The position numbers and the translations under genes are program-made. Shown here one piece after another: positions 36,001 to 48,000 of a DNA stretch of 64,000 nt. Positions within the stretch are counted from its first letter, which is position 1. Every line of letters begins with the position of its first letter. Origin of the DNA: Hippasteria phrygiana (lineage: Eukaryota; Echinodermata; Asteroidea; Valvatida; Goniasteridae); contig JAZGUH010000229.1 of the NCBI GenBank assembly GCA_037893225.1, forward strand, positions 310,001-374,000, written 5' to 3'. The notes beneath the pieces were generated by a model. That model did no database searches. It had not been told where the DNA came from and saw only the letters and a program-made list of their open reading frames with translations.

Positions 36001-39000
36001 GTCGGGATTTCAGGATTCTTTTCTTCGGGATTTCAGAAATTTTAAAGAATCTCTTTTGCAATATGAAACTCCTGAGGTGTTGTCGTAAAGGTGTTTTTAC
36101 CTATAAAAGTGGATATAGACCAATAAAAACGGATATTTTAAGGGGGTGCCTTTAGGCAAATACAAACTATATGTTGATCTGGGGTCCTCGTGGGTTTTTC
36201 GTGGATTTGTTGTGGATTTTATGGATTTTTCATTTTTTTGCCAATCTCACCCCTGCTTAGGACCAAGGCCCAGTTTCATGGAATATGTAATGCAGGATTC
36301 TGAGTTAATGGTTTTCAATTCTGTCCTAACCGAGCTAACGGCAAAGAAATTTTGAGCTATAAACGATATCAATTTCCACTTTTCTTGACAAACAACAGCA
36401 GACCTGGTGCCATCATTTCACAGGATGATTGAGACTACTATTAACTTCAGGTATTTCGTAATAATTCAGTAAAAAATATAATTGGAGGATTACCAATCGT
36501 GTACACTACCCTTAAACTCGGCAATTTCTTACTAACTTCCCATTTCAGCAATTGGATTCCGGTTTGGGCACGGCGTACACTCCCATGTCGCCGAGGATAA
36601 CCAGCCCTGCTCACCCCAGCAGCGGAGGTAAGATATTGCAGCTACTCACAAATCTAGTTCCATTCTGTTCCGACTGGTCTAAACTGGCTCTTGATGTCAT
36701 ATCAAGTAGGAGTAAGATGTACAGCCACAGTAACTCCAATCCAGTTCCAACCTGTCCCAACAGGTCTAAACTGGTTCATTTTGTCATATGTACAGCCACA
36801 GTAACTCCAATCTGGTCCCAACAGGTCTAAACTGGTTCATTTTGTCATATGTACAGCCACAGTAACTACAATCTGGTCCCAACAGGTCTTAACTGGTTCA
36901 TTTTGTCATATGTACGGCCACAGTAACTAAACTGGTTCATTTTGTCATATGTACAGCCACAGTAACTACAATCTGGTCCCAACAGGTCTTAACTGGTTCA
37001 TTTTGTCATATGTACGGCCACAGTAACTCCATCTGGTCCCAACAGGTCTAAACTGGTTCATTTTGTCATATGTACAGCCACAGTAACTCCAATCTGGTTC
37101 AACCTGTTGCAACAGGTCTAAACTGGCTCATGATGTCATATGTACAGCCATGGTAACTCCAGTCTAGTTCCAACCTGTACCAGCATAGCCAGTCTGAACT
37201 GGATCTTGGGGTCATATTTAAACTGGACTCAACTTCTAGTAGAATTAAGATACACAGCCGCAGTAACTCCAATCTGGTTCCAACCAGTCGCAGCCGGTTT
37301 AAACTGGTTCTTGATGTCAAATCTAAACTATCAATTCTAAATCTCAGCTTTCTGTAAATTTTTTAAGATTTTACAAATAGATTCTAACTCTTGTAAAATG
37401 AAGTTTCATGTGACGCATCCACGTACAGGAGGCATGCCAATTATTTATTACAATTTTGCCGAGTAAGTCCATAAACCAGCTGGAATTGGTCGATCTAGAC
37501 GCCTCGGTTGTGAAAGATAAATATTATCCAATGTTCCTGTTGATTGTGCAGTTAGTTACAAGTCCCAACCAGTTCCATCTCCACTACACCAGTTGATCTG
37601 GCTCTGACCTGTTCTGTCTGGTTCAAACCAAGCCCAGTTGTTCGATTATCCACTTTTTTGTTTTTTTTCTATGGGAGTCGCCTAATACAAGGCTAAAAGC
37701 CCCTCTAGGTAAAGGGCTACAACAGAGATAGTGGGTTGGCCACATTTTAAGTTGCCAGCCTAACTACCCTTACGGTTTTCCAAGGTCCAGATAGATACCA
37801 AAGAAATTACAGTGGAACGCCGCTATAACGAACATCGCTGGATCCACAGATTTTGTTCGGTATACTGATTTTCAGCCGCCGGTCCGCCGCGTGCCCATTT
37901 TTCAACATGGCGTCCGTTCTTTTAAATAGCGCCCTCTTCCGTCGTATATGAAGTGCGCCCTCTTTTGATTGTAATTGAAGGTTTTATTCAATTGTACAAC
38001 ATATTTCCCCAAATTTTGCGGTTTTCACGCATGAGCGGCGCCCTCTTTTGACCATTGTCAGTGTAGTAGCATTTCTCGCACCCACACGCGGAGACACGAA
38101 ACCACTGTCCATTCATCTTGGCAGCACGTCACCCTCCACGCCCTGGCGGTTACTTAAGGACGACTTTGAACATGTGCTGGCCATTGAATCATGTAATTAC
38201 ATGTTCACACTTTCTAAGCTTACCGAATTCTATAGCAACAGTTGGCTTTTCCCTTCTATTCCTTGGGGAAATAATAGCCACCTGTCACTCTTCAACATAA
38301 AGCTGTGGCCGTTTGGGAATTACAAACAGCCCAAATACCCGGTACATTTTTGTAATCCGTTGCCTTTTTTTTTTCAACAACATTGTTCATTAAGTTTTGT
38401 ACACAAAATTTGGGAGCCAAGGATGGTGTTTGGTATAGCCGAATGTTCGGTATAGCGGTGTTCGGTATAGCGGTGTTCGGTATAGCGGTGTTCCGGTGTT
38501 TCGCTATCTGTTGGTGAGACAAACTCCCCTTCCCCAAACTTTCCCTGTGGTTGTCCTTTGAATGGGACTGTGAACCAATTCTTAAACTGATCCAATAAAA
38601 AAAATTTGCTAAAGTTTTAGTAGAGGATTAGATTACATTTCCACTCGAAACCTGACCAAACTGGTTCTTGCTAGATCCAACTGGTTCTTGCTAGATCCAA
38701 CTGGTTCTTGCTAGATCCAACTGGTTCTTGCTAGATCCAACTGATTCCAGTCATATCTCAACTTGTGTCTGTGTCCTAGGTATGGGCAATGCACCGATGG
38801 GACGGGGCAGAGGGCGAATGAGTCGGGATACGGAGCTGATCGGCGAGACGGTCAGGATATCCCAAGGGCCGTACAAAGGTAAGAGGTCGTTCACTGGCAG
38901 ACTAGAGAAGGCTCCTTGGGTGTCTGTAAAATTGGCACGAAGACTCGCATGCTGGAGCAAGTTTGTACAACTGTGGTGTGCAAAATTATTCGAACACTTG

Positions 39001-42000
39001 GCATATTTTAGGTACTTTAGTTGTTTGTGATGAAATGGCAATCAATATACCAATGTACATTCAAATGAAACCCTCTGGAATGCCCAAAAGATGTGCCGCA
39101 GTGATTGCTGCCAAGGGTGGACACACCAACTATTAGAGTAAAGTTTGATTAAAAAAAGATGGTAGGAATGGCAGATACTAATGTGAGCTACATGTATGCT
39201 CACAACAATTACCTTTTCTATTTAATACAGGTGAAAAATGTAAACCAGGCATTGTAAGGGCAGGCACCAGAAATACACAGACCGTTCGCACGCGTCCGGA
39301 CGGCAGGAACGCAATCTTTTGTTCTCCCTCACCCGTTCTGAACGCGTGCTCACGGCCCCCCCGTTCTGCACGCGTTCCTTTACAACAAAAGGCCCGTCAC
39401 GGTCTGTGCACCGCTACATTCTCCTGTGGCACTAAAAGTATGCGAAGAAAAACGTGTCCAATCGTCGCTGCAGGAATGGCCCGAAAATACGGGCAGTCCT
39501 TGGCAAACACCGCCATCGGGAAAATGATTATATTTCCCCATTTTTCCCAACGGTGCCGACCGGGTTTGGAAGACACGACGACCTCAAAATTTCCGTCAAA
39601 ATAAATGCATAAATGAAATAAGATAACGATAAATACGTGTCACTTTTGCCATGGGGAAAAATACTAAAACAAAACAAAAACTGCCCATGCCGAAAATAGT
39701 TGAGAAATTTCACACTTTTTTCCATACACATCGGAAATCTAGCTTAACGATTTTTGTAAACTAACTTATTTTGTTTTTACTGTGTCGATGTTTGTGAGCA
39801 GTTATGTTAATACTTCATTGTAATCTAACCCGGGTACATTTTTTTTTAATAATTGGAGGGTTTCATGTAAATAATTCAGCGGATTTTTTTTGCCCTTGCG
39901 AAACTTACGCTGACTCCAGCCCAGGGTTTTTATGCAGCCCATTGTTCACTCTTAAAGTATCATTTTTTGTTTCTCAAGTTACGGTTGAATTAAAAGTAAT
40001 GCCAGCTTCGCTTAATTGTTTTTTGCGTGCCGTATAGTATTTATTTTCATTGGTCAATGGTTCCGTGTTGCGCCTCCCATATCCAATTGGGCTGGGCGCG
40101 TGCAACAAATTTCAGTATAGTTTCTTTCTTCACGGGCTCCCCTTGATTGTTGGGGGTAATTTATCCGGTGTTGGGACTGTTCTTCCTCCATGGTTGGATA
40201 CAGACGGAAAGGGGAACTGAGGGTTTGACATTGTGTATTCTATCCAGCATTGTTTTGAGAGGATGACAACTCTAGTAATGGGAATAACATTTTATTCGAT
40301 CTTGAATCCGTCTTCAAAATATGGCGCAATTTTACCTTTTTAGGTTGGGGGGTTAGGTACGTACATGTAGGCCTACACTGTCCGTTGTTTCAAATCAGTT
40401 TCCATAAACAGTTAATTGTATTATATTTGTCGAAATATTCCCAGGAAAATGTAGTTGACAAAAATAAAATTTTCAACACTCTAGTAAATATCGAATTCTT
40501 ATGTTGCCATGGTAATTATGTTGCCTGGGAACGGCGAGTTTCTGCTCTGTCTGGTTTACCTGTGCGTGGGAAATTCCCAGGAAGACTCCGAGACTTGCAA
40601 CACGTGCTGACGGCTGTTCCAGTTTCGGGTCAAGTTTAGGGCAACCAAATAAGAAAGCAATGAACTCGTATCACGCACCAAGAGCGTGCTCCCCATTGTA
40701 CGTACATGTACATTGTACATGTTCAGGGCCTGCCGGCCCTATGCGCTGTGCGTATGTACTGTGCTAGATGCATAAAGTACAGTACCATACATTTGTACTT
40801 GTACAGTGTGGGGCCGGCTGCTAGTGCTGCCCGCGCCGCACGCAGTGTACGGTCATCATGCTACATACCGGGCGATACATGAACGATACATGAACAGCGT
40901 GCGCCACGCACCTTCTCGATCTCTCCCGTTTCCTTGTGCCTGTGAATTTGCAGGCGGATTTGAGCTCTGTAGTAGTTGCAAACAATGCTGCACCGTCACG
41001 ACGGGCTGATGAAACTTGCAATGGACTCGACTCTTGACGTTGAGTGTCAAGCCAAGAACCCCAACAGATGTTACAGCCTACAGTACATGACTACAGTTTG
41101 TCGGCCTATGCTCAGTTATACCATAGAGCTCTATGGTTTAATCATGGAGTTTCCTAACTCCATGGTTTAATATACCGGGACTACATTGTAGGGGCACGGA
41201 CTCGTTCGTTCTTGACAATAGGAGTTGTGGTTATTATGACACTTCCAATTATTTTACCATTCCATTTTACTATTTCGAAGCCTTCTGTTATTATCAGGAT
41301 TATCAGCATTAGTAAACAATCGATTTTTTAAAATGATTTTGACGCTGGCTTTACGTATACAACCTTCCTGAAAAAGAATTTGAAAGTGTGAACATGATTT
41401 CTGATCAGATTACTATGATTGGCTGAACGATGTACATGTACTTTTGCCAAATTTCTTTGTTGAGCTTAAAACATATCCAGTTAATTTTTGCATCGTTTAT
41501 GAAGATTTTAATGTGTCGACATTTTAGCATAAAACACCTAAGCTGGCAGTATCTGATAATAAACAAAACAGATTCAGTAAAGTGTGTACTGTGTATTAAA
41601 TACATTATCAAGTGGACCCTGACAATGTGATTATTCCATTTTTCAGAATACCCCACTAGTTGCACAGATTTAAAACTCCAAAAACTGCAGTACCAGAGGC
41701 AAACATAATACGAATTATACTTGGATGATTTATGTTACTTTAACATCTGCAATCATTCTTACTTTCTTTGATTAAATTATGAACGTGGTATGAAAAAAAT
41801 ATATTGAAAATTCCTTCCTAAGTCTAAACTGAGTGAGTTAGCACACTAAATAGCCGTTGGCAACTTAACTCTAAACAATCGTCTTGGCGCGTCAAAAGAC
41901 AGACGTAGGCAGTTTGGCTCATAGCCAAGAATATGTGTAGAAACTTTTCCTAGCGCAAAACAGTCAAGTCATGACGACGATATTACTTCACCAATGAGGT

Positions 42001-45000
42001 GATGCTAACATTCCAGGGGACCGCCCAAACATGGGAATTTCAGATCTGACGGCGTGTCCATAGTAACAATATTGCCTAGACAATTAGCTTGTGACGTACG
42101 TGTATAGCTTCATACATATTCATGTTTAACTTATACCATGTCTACCAACGTCATAAAAATACTGTTATAACAATGTTAACAATAGTAATCAGAAGTATAA
42201 CCTTTAAAAAAAAAATTTTTCGGCTCTGATTAAAACATTTGGAATTCATTGATAGGTCCATTTCTCAAGTAACATAGAAGTCTTCCACAGTTTATTTCCT
42301 TCGAAAACAAGAACTAAGCATAAGTCCAGTACCCCCTCCAGTACCCCCTCCTAAAAATGAAGACCAGGACTTTTCAAAAGTATTTTATTTACAAGTGTAA
42401 CGTACATTTATATTTAGCCTAAGAATATAATGGCCGTAGACTGAATAAATGAGAACAATCAATGCATATTTCCTCCCAAATCAGAAAACCGAAAATAAAT
42501 TTCCCCTTAAATCTTTGAAGTTCGTTCTTTTTTCTGCGGCAAAGCCGTCATGGCTCGCTGCTAAAGGCGGGAGGGGGAGGCCCCACACCACCTCCATCCT
42601 CACTACAACTAATATTAATCCAATCCCGTCTCCATCCGAATCTCATTCTATATAACAAAACAAATAGGCACGCATCTGTTTTGCAGCTCGCCAAAAACTA
42701 GAGAACCCAAAATAAACTTAATCTTTGGAATATTACTGATGAAGGGTACGTAATATATGCTCCGGGGCTCAGAATTTTTTTTTTTTCATATACACCAAAG
42801 ATAACACAAGATATAATAATGTGCGTGAGTATACATGTACTCCAGCGGAGGTTTCTGCACTATACAGGAAGATGAATATCATAATGCAACAAATTTTATT
42901 CTTATCTTGAAATGGCCATTTATTAGGAAGCATTTTTTCAAAGGCCTGTTAATTTAATGACATAGGTAGGAGATCGTGTTTTGTTAGATTAAAAGAAATC
43001 TGGACATAAATCGTATTAAATTTCCTCCTGAAATCTGCTGAGAACGTGTTTGGGAGTTCCGTAAATTTTTGAAAAAGATTTTCAGATTGTTTAAATTAAT
43101 GGATGATGCAAGCAATAAGCAATGCTTCATTTTTTTGTCTTGTTTACGGATGGACTAGCTAGTTATTAGTGAATTCAAGACAAGCAGATAATAAGCGCTG
43201 TTACCCATAGAATTTCTTTAATTAGATAATGAGGGAATTTGGGAATTTACTAGGCAGTGGATTTTTTTCAGACTATTACTAACGAGAAGAGAAAAACAAA
43301 TTCTTCGTAAAATTGGCTTACTTGGCATTAGACTAGGATTCTTGTGATTTACGGTTGGGACCAAGAGAGGAATAAATTCATCCGGATAATAAAATTACGA
43401 GTGATTTAAAAAATAAATAAAAAAATTCTCGGAAGAGCTTTCCAGTCAATGATTGACAGCCGACTGACAACATAAGTAATACGATCTACCGGTATCTTTT
43501 TTCGGAGATAAGTGGGTCAGGGAAAATTCTTTGAGTCGGCGCCTTTGTTGATATAGGCCTGTGAGAATATAACCAATGACAAGGAAGATTTTTTTCAGGC
43601 TAGCTTCATGATTGGACTGAAATGTTAGGCATAGGCCTTTGTGATATTTCACTGAGGAATTTGAACACTGCGAAAAAGAACTGTGACAATAGGCCTACTG
43701 GCTATCAAAAACTGGAAGGTGTATGACCCGGTATATAATGGCAGTCGATGTCCTGTTTTCAAATTACAAATCAGATTTAATTCCAAGCTAAATTCGGTAC
43801 AGAGTTTTTCCCTAAGCATCATGCACTTCGGATCTTCTTTAGTGATGACCCGTTCACGCACGCAAAGGAACGGCCTATTAACATAACAATACACTCTCAT
43901 ACAAGCTTTCCAAGGAACGCGTTCGAAAGGCCGTTCGGCACGGGGAAGGAACGGAGGCCGTTCAGAACGGGAAGGAACCCGTCCGGACGCGTGCGAACGG
44001 TCTGTGTATTTCTGGTGTCTGCCCTAAGGCATTCAATATCAATTTCTTCAGATATGTCAAGTGTTCGAATAATTTTGCACACCACTGTATGGTTTAGTTT
44101 AACCTCTTGAATACGGATGACGGCCATAGCCAAAGTCTATTAGCGCATTCCTGCACGTACTCAATCCATTCATGTTTCAACTGTATTGTTCTTGAATGAG
44201 AGAGTAATGAATAGATGGAGTTTTATCAAATGAAGCTTTGATTCACACGAAAGGGGGCTCCAAGTGCGTTGAATAGGACCACTCTATTCAGTGTGGTGCC
44301 TATTGTTTGTGTTTACACTTGGCTGCACAGCCCCGATCCTGGCATACCGGCCCCCATCAATAAAAGCTAGACACAAGGGGTTAAATGGACCGACTTTTTA
44401 TGTACAGAAACATGTCAATACTAAAATATAAGCGTGATCTGAATGTTTCTTAAACCCCAACCCCTCTTCAGTGTTTTTCATATGGCCCTACTAAATCCAA
44501 CAATTTCCAACAAAACTGGAATGAGAGAAGCCTGCTAAATACAACCAAATCCAATAGCAAATTTGGTTGGATTCTGCAGTGTACCACCTACACACTAGCC
44601 TTGGGCATTTTTCAGCTACCAGTGAGGTAGTCGAGACCTCACTAGACCATCCACTAGACCATCCACTAGACCATCCACTAGACCATCCACTAGACCATCC
44701 ACTAGACCATCCACTAGACCATCCACTAGACCATCCACTAGACCATCCACTAGACCATCCACTAGACCATCCACTAGACCATCCACTAGACCATCCACTA
44801 GACCATCCACTAGACCATCCACTAGACCATCCACTAGACCATCCACTAGACCATCCACTTACAGGCACAAGTAATGGGCATAAACCATGACAAAGGAATG
44901 CTTTTATTACAGTTCATTTGAATAGCTTGAGACTTGAATTAAGACTGAAGGTCTTGTGATGGTCTTGCAGGGTCTTGTGATGGTCTCACTCTCGACTACA

Positions 45001-48000
45001 TCACTGAATCCAAAAAAATACAACTGGAATTTTGCCTCTACCACCCTGCTAAATACAACAAAATTCTATAACAATTACAGCGCCGTTACGACAGCACCTT
45101 AGTGGATATGTGCACATTATAAATTTTGATTAATTTTTGTATTCGTAGGCCATATTGGCATCGTAAAGGATGCGACAGAATCCACAGCGAGAGTGGAGCT
45201 CCATGCCATGTTCAGAACCATCAGCGTCGACAAAAACAGACTCAACAAAGTCGGGTGAGTTCTCATATAAAGACAAACGGACAAAATGCTGTCTTTCACA
45301 TGTTGAGTTCAAGGCTCACAAAAATCAGTATAAGAAAAATGCTGTGCAGTGTGTCCCAAAAAAAGGAAACCGAGAAATAAATCGGTATTCCTGATTTGTT
45401 GGGATTGATCATAAGACTAAGGGAGCACTGCCTAACCCATGGTCGGGCCAGGCCGTTAAAAAGCCTGGCCAAGCCCGGGCTTTCTGGCTTTTAGTCTTGC
45501 TATTGTGAGCCACAAATCACCTAACAATAGAGCATCTACTAATCGATAAAGCCCGGCCTCTGCCAGGCTAGGCCGGGCTGTGGCCCCTCCCACACTCTGT
45601 AGTGATTGCATTTGTTGTCATTCCATTCACGGGCCGGAGATCAAGTCTGGGTGAACAATGGGATTTTGCTGGACTCCAGCATTAGTGGGCAGTTTATTGT
45701 GTACAACCAGGGGATTATAGAAGCCCGAAGGCCCAGGCGTTCCCGGGGCTTGGCCAGGCTTTTCAACGGCCTGGCCCGACCATAAATTAGGCAGTGCTCC
45801 CTAATATATCTGTACCAGAAAGGTTAAAATGCCAGCTTTCATATGACACCTTATGTGATATAATCCAATCAGGCATTATGACATAATGAGCACTTCACTA
45901 AGACAGGTGCAAATGCTGTTTTGGACACTTTCAGTTTTGCGCCATTGAGCTAGGGCATCACTGTGAAGAAAGAGAAATGGACAACATTTGTTACCATGGA
46001 AGGGCTGACATTGACCATGTCACTGTACCTGATATTATGTAATCTCTTTTTCAATTTCTTCCACAAAGTCCCGTGTCAGGTGGGTAGGCACTTCTGATGT
46101 GAAGATGATGCAGTTAACACAACAGCAAAGGGTGTTCCAAAGGTCATTAATTTGTCTTTCCCTTTTTTTTACTTGATTTCCTCAGTGGACAGATTAGGAC
46201 CGGTGCTACGACCGCCTACGGCCGAACACCGATGTATGGTTCCCAGACTCCCATGTATGGTTCTGGCTCCAAGACACCGGTCTATGGTTCACAGACACCA
46301 CTCCACGATGGTAAAACGGACAAACATGAATGGATTTTATGAAATTATATGCAAATCAGCAAGCCTATAATAAGCTATTAATCAGTTTGTATGTGCGAGT
46401 TTATTAACTCTAACTACCCCAAGCCTTACAAACTCCAACAGCAGGTTGTGTTGAATTTTGATGGGTTCAGGACTGTAGCGCCTTGGCACCATTACTTTAC
46501 ATGGAGCTATGATGCCACAATTTGTCGAAGTAAAAAGTACTATTATGTTGCAATGCAGCGTCGGTAAAGAGTCGGATATTCATTGGAGTCGAATATTCAT
46601 ACGACACCGTGTCATTGAGGGTTAAATGCCATTGTTATTCTTATTGTATTCAGGAAGCCGAACGCCACACTATGGATCGCAGACACCGTTGCATGATGGG
46701 AGCCAGACACCGGGGCGGTCTGGTGCCTGGGATCCTAACATTACCAACGCGCCCAGCAGGTAATGTCGCCTGACTTAAATAAAATGGATTTATTTAAAAA
46801 AGAATATTTGGTGTAGTAAATATCATTGTCATCATTGACCCCATGGCCAAAGGTTCCTGGGGTGTCATGGCCGACATCTGGGTGGACTGGATCGTCCACC
46901 TGTCTCTCTAAATATAACTGGATGTAGTTTGGGTGGATATTCAAGATTAGTGTCCCTTTGTATCAACAGTTATCTTCTAACAAACCACAGTGGCTTTTGG
47001 GAGACCACCAACATAGGGCAAGATAGCTCAGTTGGTAGAGCACCGGTACGGTATTCCGGAGGTCGCAGGTTCGAATCCCACTCCTGCCAGTTTTCTTTGT
47101 TCACTTTGAAAATGCATTGGATGTTGACAGACTGAAGCAAGTTTGTTGTATTTCAGGAGATGTCATTATTGGCACAGCCTTTTGGTACCGCATACCATAT
47201 CAACATCCATAAGGGCAGCTAGACTGGACGTTATGTTTTTGGAGAAATTTGTCTGCTGTTGCTAAATGATGGCGGAAGAGCCAGAGAGTTTTTGTTCAAA
47301 TTGCATACAATACTACATGCACTGCGATCCGATAAAGCGACATTGTAGAATCTGTTATGCTCCTTTGCGCAGGTCCAGCGATTACGACTTCAGTTATGAC
47401 GAGGCGTCGCCGTCCCCCCAGCCCTACGGAGCAACTCCTAACCCAGCTACTCCGGGGTACGGCTCCGACACGCCGCCCAATAATGGCCCTTACACCCCCG
47501 CCACACCGGGCAGCTCGTCGGGGATGTACGGCAGCGAGTCCACGTACTCGCCGTACCAGCCCACGCCTTCCCCAGGAAACTATCAAGGTAGGTAGAATTT
47601 GTCATTTTAGGGAGCACTGCCTAACCCATGGTCGGGCCAGGCCGTTGAAAAGCCCTGGTCCACACCCGGGCCTTCTGGCTTTGAGTCTTGCTATTGTGAG
47701 CTACAAATCACCTAACAATATAGCATCTACTAATCGATAAAGCCCGGCCTCTGCCAGGCTAGGCCGGGTTGTGGCCCCTCCCACCATATGATGCGCGATA
47801 TGGGGCAGAGCAAACCCCCCCTCTTTTGTGTTGGTCATTGTGTTCCTGGAATCTCAGGAATTCTTTTCAGAAGTCTAGGGGGGATGTGTTAGGTAATAAT
47901 AGTCTGGAGAGTGTATAGGGTATAGGGACAAAAAGGGGGGGGGGGGTACCCCTCTGCCCCATATCGTGCTGGGTATACCTCCCACACTAATCTGTAGTGA

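Noticed and set aside
44491..44890. Frames with WSSG, DGLV or DHPL repeats (also 48865-49125)
   Set aside because: Translation of the 12-bp minisatellite on both strands; no start context or flanking domain.
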